Below, piece by piece: positions 1-3,473 of a stretch of DNA of 6,074 nucleotides (its first letter is position 1; each line of letters starts with the position of its first letter). The notes below the pieces were generated by a model, which saw only the letters and a program-made list of their open reading frames with translations, had not been told where the DNA came from and searched no databases. Source of the stretch: Desulfurococcales archaeon (GTDB lineage: Archaea; Thermoproteota; Thermoprotei_A; Sulfolobales; Desulfurococcaceae); assembly GCA_015521265.1 (NCBI GenBank), contig WAON01000014.1, positions 1 to 6,074 on the forward strand, read 5' to 3'. A program made the position numbers and the translations under genes.

Positions 1-213
1 ATCGATGAAGTGTTTCTTCGGAGTACTAGGCTTTCTACCAATGTAAGATGTTGCATAACAGTATAGGCAGAAGTGGCTGCAGCCAGTATAGGGGTGTAGG
101 CTGTACTTCCTTGGACAAGTGCATAGTGGGCTTTTCCATGGATCGAAGATGTTGATCACGTTGAATCTAGGCAACGCTTTCACCAATATATGGGCTTTAC
201 TGTGTTTCTCCAC
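1..213 (-). CDS. Radical SAM protein, spore photoproduct lyase-like (COG1533), N-terminal part, runs off the left edge
   Basis: The minus strand is open from a GTG at 213 to the window edge, giving 71 residues. It contains PYTGCSHFCLYCYA, the CxxxCxxC motif (Cys45, Cys49, Cys52 from the GTG) that binds the [4Fe-4S] cluster of radical SAM enzymes. The preceding DPWKSPLCTCPRKYSLHPYTG and the aromatic YCYA resemble the archaeal SplB-like family, whose members cleave S-adenosylmethionine to start radical chemistry; the substrate cannot be told from this fragment. Two further cysteines (Cys31, Cys33) precede the motif. GTG 213 is the only usual start in this frame, because a TGA lies in frame at 258-256. 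However, the 14 codons between that TGA and the GTG read like coding sequence (FNTYRETPRY). A well-spaced GGAGGG-ATG lies in another frame at 259, so the true start is probably ATG 259 with one surplus A at 246-250. The gene begins about 50 nt downstream of the PIN gene on the same strand. The family call is firm; the start is not. Confidence 0.85.
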   Translation of the reverse strand, partial: MEKHSKAHILVKALPRFNVINIFDPWKSPLCTCPRKYSLHPYTGCSHFCLYCYATSYIGRKPSTPKKHFID

Positions 214-256
214 GTACCGTGGTGTTTCTCGGTATGTATTAAATGTTTTTATAGCT

Positions 257-291
257 CATAAAATCCCTCCTCGTGTGATCACTGTAATATA
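257..291 (-). promoter_or_regulatory. Ribosome binding site, ATG and possible TATA box of the radical SAM gene
   Basis: Read on the minus strand, GGAGGG (270-265) lies 5 nt before an ATG at 259, an ideal Shine-Dalgarno arrangement. The ATG frame gives only six codons (MSYKNI) before TAA. Skipping one A of the five-A run at 250-246 joins it to the radical SAM frame. A TATATTA at 291-285 could be a TATA box, which would place the transcript start very near the ATG. A perfect 8-bp palindrome GTGATCAC sits at 275-282 between the two. The ribosome binding site is clear; the promoter is weak inference, since the gene could also be read through from the PIN gene. Confidence 0.5.
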
Positions 292-311
292 CTGGTAAAT
301 AGCATGTAGTA

Positions 312-800
312 CTATTGTTCAGGTTTTATTATTGATATAATCGTGTTCCAGTCGATAACTCTATTGGGTTTTAATATGGTTTTACGCTTATTGTATAATT
401 TTCTTAACGCTTCGTCTTCGGTAAGTAGTACTGCATTGTAATAGGCTGCTGTTGCATAGATCATTCTGTCAAAATAATCTTTTATACCCTTATCTAGTAG
501 TTCATCAGCGATCTCCTCGATTAAGCCGTTTGTAATTACTGTAGATTTGTAATAGTTTGAAGCTTGTAACAGGTCCACACCGTTCCTATACTCTTTTAGA
601 AGCCTCTGCTTTAATGATTTGTCTTTTAAGCGTTTAATAGTTTTGATAACGATCCATTTTGCCTCAATAATTGAGAGTGGAGTGTAGTAGAGCTCGTAGT
701 AGTAGTGGAGCTTAGGAAATATTTCGCTATAATGTTTTAAGCCTATATCGATCCCAACTAGGGGGAGTAAATAAGTAGTATCTAGAAGTAGTTTATCCAT
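312..800 (-). CDS. vapC: PIN-domain ribonuclease toxin, VapC-like
   Basis: This 162-residue protein fits the VapC family, Mg2+-dependent endoribonucleases that cut RNA (often tRNA or rRNA) and are held inactive by a cognate antitoxin. The acidic residues expected for a PIN active site are present: Asp7 in LLLDTTYLLP, Glu46 in LSIIEAKW, Asp111 in YFDRMIYATA, and Glu128/Asp129 in LLTEDEAL near the end of the fold. The length is slightly above the common 125-150, with an inserted basic helix around residues 51-71. I chose ATG 800 rather than the upstream GTG at 830 because the protein then begins right at the first PIN strand. GAGGAAGGG also lies 4 nt upstream, and the overlap with the antitoxin gene shrinks to the 8-nt ATGGATAA, typical of translational coupling. 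It is cotranscribed with the AbrB gene and may extend to the radical SAM gene about 50 nt downstream. No inactivating change is seen. Confidence 0.9.
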   Translation of the reverse strand: MDKLLLDTTYLLPLVGIDIGLKHYSEIFPKLHYYYELYYTPLSIIEAKWIVIKTIKRLKDKSLKQRLLKEYRNGVDLLQASNYYKSTVITNGLIEEIADELLDKGIKDYFDRMIYATAAYYNAVLLTEDEALRKLYNKRKTILKPNRVIDWNTIISIIKPEQ

Positions 801-1035
801 AGATCCCTTCCTCTCTCTGGGCTTCTTCACTGATCTCCTCGGCTTCAGTGGGCGTGAGCTTGATCACGGTGCGTTTAATTTTTTCCTCAATACTGGGGAG
901 GGGTGTGATTACAAGCGTGTTTCCGATAACGTATGCAATAACTTTTCCACCCTCCTTAATACCCAGCTTCTCCCTAATCATCCTTGTCGTATAGATCTCT
1001 CCTTTCTTACCAACTTTGAGAATTATTCCGGACAA
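793..1035 (-). CDS. vapB: AbrB/SpoVT-fold antitoxin, VapB-like DNA-binding protein
   Basis: The product is 80 residues. Positions 3-47 match the swapped-hairpin AbrB/MazE domain: a first strand pair in ILKVGKKGEIYTTRMIREKLG, then the loop IKEGGKV and strands IAYVIGNTLVITPLP. This fold dimerises and binds DNA. The charged tail (about 48-80, rich in Glu, Lys and Arg) is the part that, in VapB proteins, wraps around and blocks the PIN toxin. Translation starts at TTG 1035, with GAGGAG (1048-1043) 7 nt upstream; no ATG fits, as the first in-frame Met is at residue 19 inside the fold. The stop overlaps the ATG of the PIN gene, the standard antitoxin-first order. By analogy with the family it probably represses its own promoter, and repeated TCCGA elements around the start are candidate binding sites. 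The family assignment is strong; the pairing with the downstream toxin is inferred from the overlap. Confidence 0.88.
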   Translation of the reverse strand: MSGIILKVGKKGEIYTTRMIREKLGIKEGGKVIAYVIGNTLVITPLPSIEEKIKRTVIKLTPTEAEEISEEAQREEGIYG

Positions 1036-1091
1036 TTCGGGACTCCTCGGATTATATTATTTATTCGGAGTATAAAGTGTTTTTCCGAAAA
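1027..1091 (-). promoter_or_regulatory. vapBC promoter, ribosome binding site and candidate operator repeats
   Basis: On the minus strand a TTTATA at 1076-1071 is a fair crenarchaeal TATA box; a start about 25 nt downstream (near 1048) would leave a short leader with GAGGAG at 1048-1043. The segment has repeated CCGA/TCGG elements: TTTTCCGAAAA (1081-1091, an inverted repeat with a single central base), TCCGA at 1069-1065, TCCGA at 1051-1047, CCCGAA at 1041-1036, and the palindrome TCCGGA at 1027-1032 within the first codons. ACTCC/GGAGT arms also flank 1042-1070. Such clustering on both sides of the TATA box and start suits autoregulation by the AbrB protein, but this is inference. Confidence 0.5.
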
Positions 1092-1191
1092 TATCCTAGA
1101 AGCTATGTATTTTATCAAGGGTTTGTCTAGTATTTCAATGAATATATAGAGCTTATAATTGATAGATTTTACTACATTTGGAGTATTTTAA

Positions 1192-1230
1192 TCAATCTTT
1201 AAAAGCCTTGGAGCCTATCATACTAGCTAA
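1192..1230 (+). promoter_or_regulatory. Promoter of the ZPR1 gene (TATA box TTTAAAA)
   Basis: CTTTAAAAG at 1197-1205 is a close match to the crenarchaeal TATA box. A transcript start about 25 nt on would fall near 1225-1230, leaving a leader of 30-60 nt. A second AT-rich stretch, TAAATTAAA at 1227-1235, would instead give a nearly leaderless transcript from ATG 1261. The rest of the 1036-1287 spacer contains AT-rich DNA and the vapBC promoter, and no gene that I can support. Confidence 0.5.
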
Positions 1231-1287
1231 ATTAAACGAATACCTGGTTTCATCATTATTATGGGCTGCGGGGGTATTGGTTGGATT

Positions 1288-1836
1288 ATGGAGGAGGATA
1301 GTGGTCCGAGGAAGATATTGGAGTATAGTGTTAATTGTCCTGTTTGTGGTAGTAGTATGATTGTTGAGGAGTACTTGTATGATATGCCTATGGTTGGTAA
1401 GGTAATTATTTCCACTGGTAAGTGTCCTCGCTGTGGTTATAGGTGGAGTGATGTACGCTTAGCGGAGCCGCGTGGGCCTAGGAGGATTGTTTACCGTGTC
1501 GAGTCTCCGGATGATGTTAATGCACTGGTAATCCGTGCCTCGACAGCGACGATTAAGATACCCGAGCTAGGAGTTGAGATTAAGCCCGGCCCAGCTGCTA
1601 AAGGATATATTACGACTGTAGAAGGTATTATCATCGACGTGTTGGAGAAAGCCGAGTTCCTCTGCAGTGATGAGAAAGCATCGCTGGAGAAGTGTAGGGA
1701 GAAAATCGAACTATTGAAGAAGGCTAGGGATGGACAAGTAGAGTATACAGTGGTCCTCGAGGACCCGGAGGGGGTTTCAGCGATAATATCAAGTAAGGCA
1801 AGGATCGAGAAACTAGAAGATGAGGGAGGGGACTAA
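1288..1836 (+). CDS. zpr1: ZPR1 zinc-finger domain protein (archaeal single-module form)
   Basis: The 182-residue product is a single ZPR1 module. A four-cysteine zinc site is formed by CPVCG (Cys17, Cys20) and CPRCGYR (Cys46, Cys49), spaced as in the family, with the intervening YDMPMVGKVIISTGKC matching its usual pattern. The beta-rich domain follows, including the family hallmark GPAAKGYITTVEGII at about 91-105. Eukaryotic ZPR1 carries two such modules and assists folding of elongation factor eEF1A; in archaea only one module is present and the role is unproven, though a link to aEF1A is plausible. A helical stretch with Cys124 and Cys135 follows the hallmark. ATG 1288 is preferred because the nine codons from ATG 1261 (MGCGGIGWI) are G-rich and look like leader; ATG 1261 remains possible and would give 191 residues. 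The gene is monocistronic and converges on the beta-helix gene. Confidence 0.9.
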   Translation: MEEDSGPRKILEYSVNCPVCGSSMIVEEYLYDMPMVGKVIISTGKCPRCGYRWSDVRLAEPRGPRRIVYRVESPDDVNALVIRASTATIKIPELGVEIKPGPAAKGYITTVEGIIIDVLEKAEFLCSDEKASLEKCREKIELLKKARDGQVEYTVVLEDPEGVSAIISSKARIEKLEDEGGD

Positions 1837-1840
1837 CTAG

Positions 1841-1858
1841 TCTTTATTTAATTTGTTT
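1841..1858 (+). terminator. T-rich transcription terminator after ZPR1
   Basis: Five nucleotides after the ZPR1 stop the plus strand becomes TCTTTATTTAATTTGTTT, a run of short T tracts like those that end transcription in archaea. It fills the 20-nt gap to the converging gene and reaches its stop codon. The reverse strand here is A-rich, so it would not serve the opposite gene. Confidence 0.5.
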
Positions 1859-3344
1859 AATTGTGGTTTCTCCTATAATGCATTGTTTTCATGAACAGTA
1901 TCATTATTATTGCGGATAATAGGATTAATGGTATGATCCTCGGCTCCGGTGCCGGTATTGGTTGTAACATGATTACTACTTTCACGGGATCTACTCCGTT
2001 TGTCATTGTCCATATTTCATCATTGTACAGTATATATCTTGGCTTTGGCGTTATTGTCTCATTGTTTTTAATTATTAATACGGGCTCCATGCCGGGGATG
2101 GCTAGTGCGATCTGGCCGGGCTTATCCTGTATAATGGTTATGTTAGTGCTTGATACCTTGTAATCTATTATCTTTGAAGTCGATGCTATCCTTATATTCC
2201 CGGGTAGCTGGGTCATTGTTAGGTTTTCCACGATCGTTATCGCGGGCCATTTCATCTTTATAGTTCCGAGTACTGGGTGGTAGAATACATACCATGCTTT
2301 ACCTGTCAGTGTTATCTTCTCCTTCCTATCATTTCTCCACTTTACTAGTTGCACCGTGTTATTATGCTGTACTACTATGAGGTCTGGGTTTATGAAGTAT
2401 AATTGGTAGTCTGTGATCGTGTATGATGGGCAGATCGGTGCTGTATCATAATACCCCGGCGCTACTGATACCGGTGATTCACCAATCCCGTCTCCATCCG
2501 TATCATTACATCCTGTACCGCTCCAGTAGTTTCCAACCACTCCATGATACCATTGACCATTATACTCGTAGTCTATTGCTGTGCCGGTAGTGAAGGCTGC
2601 CGAGGATACCTGGCTCAGCACGGCGTTTTCCTTGTTGTTTAGGAATTGGTTGAAGTACATTGTTATGCTCGAGGATGACGCATTCACCGCTACATTGTTG
2701 CCCGAGTATACTGTGTATATTGATTCAAATGATCCGTGATCAACGACTATGCCTGTACCGCAATTGATAATAGACGAATTAAATAAGTAGATGCTGGAAA
2801 CCTGTTCTGCAACGATCCCCTTTTCGTTGTTTGTTATTACGGTGTTGTTTATTGCTACTCTACTGATCGATTCGAGCATTATTCCGAGAACAGTATTATC
2901 TATCTCGACGCTAGTGATCGATGCATTGCTCATAGATGAAAGGCTTATTCCTACCCCGCTGTTTATAATTGATACATCCCGGATGATCAGGCCGTTGGTG
3001 TTGGAGGCTTTAATCGCGGTCCCGGATATGTTGTAGAAGGTGAAGCCTTCGACGACTATGTTTCCAGCACTATTACCTAGCGTGAAGCCGTTTGTCGATG
3101 AGTTTAATACTGCATCCACACCTTTGATCACAATGTCTCCCACACCGGTAACAGTGTAGTCTCCAGGGTATGTTCCGGGGTGGAAAACTACGATAGAGCC
3201 GGGCATTAGGGATCCCAGTATAGACTGTATCTCGTCATGGCTCATTGAAGGGTATATGTCGACTACGTTCCCTTGCCCTACTGATACTATGCTTAGTGAA
3301 TAAAACAGTAATAGTAAGAATAGTAAAGTAGCCGGCTTCTTCAA
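1857..3344 (-). CDS. Secreted, membrane-anchored right-handed beta-helix protein (NosD/CASH-like)
   Basis: The 495-residue protein opens with a signal peptide: Lys2-Lys3, then a hydrophobic core to about residue 22, with cleavage likely near 23-25. Residues 86-217 are six exact 22-residue coils of a parallel beta-helix, with more irregular coils either side (about 50-85 and 218-250). GNYWSGTG (271-278) followed by NDTDGDGIGESP (280-291) is the acidic, possibly calcium-binding motif that closes many archaeal NosD-like units; Cys279 and Cys305 flank it and could pair. Residues 310-465 are beta-rich and unrecognised. A PxPxPEP linker leads to a C-terminal membrane helix (about 470-487) and a basic tail, so the bulk faces the outside. 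About eleven N-x-S/T sequons suit an N-glycosylated surface protein. Such folds often bind or cleave polysaccharides, but I see no catalytic signature; a structural or adhesive role is equally possible. Start is TTG 3344, giving the Lys-rich signal start; AGGAG lies only 2 nt upstream, with a G-run further out. Its terminator-separated neighbour is the ATPase gene. Confidence 0.85.
   Translation of the reverse strand: MKKPATLLFLLLLFYSLSIVSVGQGNVVDIYPSMSHDEIQSILGSLMPGSIVVFHPGTYPGDYTVTGVGDIVIKGVDAVLNSSTNGFTLGNSAGNIVVEGFTFYNISGTAIKASNTNGLIIRDVSIINSGVGISLSSMSNASITSVEIDNTVLGIMLESISRVAINNTVITNNEKGIVAEQVSSIYLFNSSIINCGTGIVVDHGSFESIYTVYSGNNVAVNASSSSITMYFNQFLNNKENAVLSQVSSAAFTTGTAIDYEYNGQWYHGVVGNYWSGTGCNDTDGDGIGESPVSVAPGYYDTAPICPSYTITDYQLYFINPDLIVVQHNNTVQLVKWRNDRKEKITLTGKAWYVFYHPVLGTIKMKWPAITIVENLTMTQLPGNIRIASTSKIIDYKVSSTNITIIQDKPGQIALAIPGMEPVLIIKNNETITPKPRYILYNDEIWTMTNGVDPVKVVIMLQPIPAPEPRIIPLILLSAIIMILFMKTMHYRRNHN
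2694..3089 (-). repeat. Six consecutive 66-nt (22-residue) beta-helix coil repeats
   Basis: Residues 86-217 of the beta-helix protein divide without any gap into six 22-residue units starting at Gly86, Gly108, Gly130, Val152, Glu174 and Gly196. Units two to five follow roughly xx[AG]Ixxxxxxx[LIA][IT]xxx[ST][IV]xN at the protein level. Asn occupies position 21 in five units in a row (Asn128, 150, 172, 194, 216), the stacked asparagine ladder known from parallel beta-helices. The DNA itself is diverged, so this is an old protein repeat and not a recent tandem duplication. Confidence 0.75.
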
Positions 3345-3415
3345 TACTCCTACCCCCCGATACCCCCTAATTCTGGGGTTATTCTAAAAATACTCGTATT
3401 ATTCGTGTTAAAGAT
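3345..3415 (-). promoter_or_regulatory. Promoter and C/G-rich leader of the beta-helix gene
   Basis: Two TATA-like boxes are visible on the minus strand, ATCTTTAACACG (3415-3404) and TATTTTTAGA (3392-3383). The leader that follows holds a possible small hairpin, ACCCC-AGAATTAG-GGGGT, at 3379-3362. It also has two G-runs, GGGGG and GGGGGG, ten nucleotides apart (plus strand: TACCCCCCGA then TACCCCCTAA, 3351-3370), just before AGGAG at 3351-3347. The box that is really used is undetermined. Confidence 0.45.
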
Positions 3416-3442
3416 TTTTCTCGAAAGGATATGGTAGGTGAT

Positions 3443-3468
3443 GAAAGGAAAAATAAGGGAAAAATGCC
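3443..3468 (-). terminator. Poly-T terminator after the H+-ATPase gene
   Basis: Beginning about 6 nt past the ATPase stop, the minus strand reads CATTTTTCCCTTATTTTTCC and then TTTC, two five-T tracts in a pyrimidine-rich context. This is the typical intrinsic termination signal of archaeal RNA polymerase. No stem-loop is needed or seen. It indicates that the ATPase and the beta-helix gene are separate transcription units. Confidence 0.7.
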
Positions 3469-3473
3469 TAGGG

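Noticed and set aside
801..830. Longer PIN toxin starting at GTG 830
   Set aside because: The ten extra residues precede the first PIN strand, are strongly basic and have no family counterpart, while ATG 800 has GAGGAAGGG upstream and the standard 8-nt overlap.
1227..1415. Minus-strand 62-codon frame opposite the start of ZPR1
   Set aside because: Antisense to the ZPR1 zinc finger, Ile/Pro/Leu-rich from complementary codons, with no start signal.
1891..3036. Two plus-strand open frames (1891-2163 and 2791-3036) opposite the beta-helix gene
   Set aside because: Their hydrophobic look comes from the complement of Asn/Thr/Ile-rich codons in the real gene; no ribosome binding site or family match.
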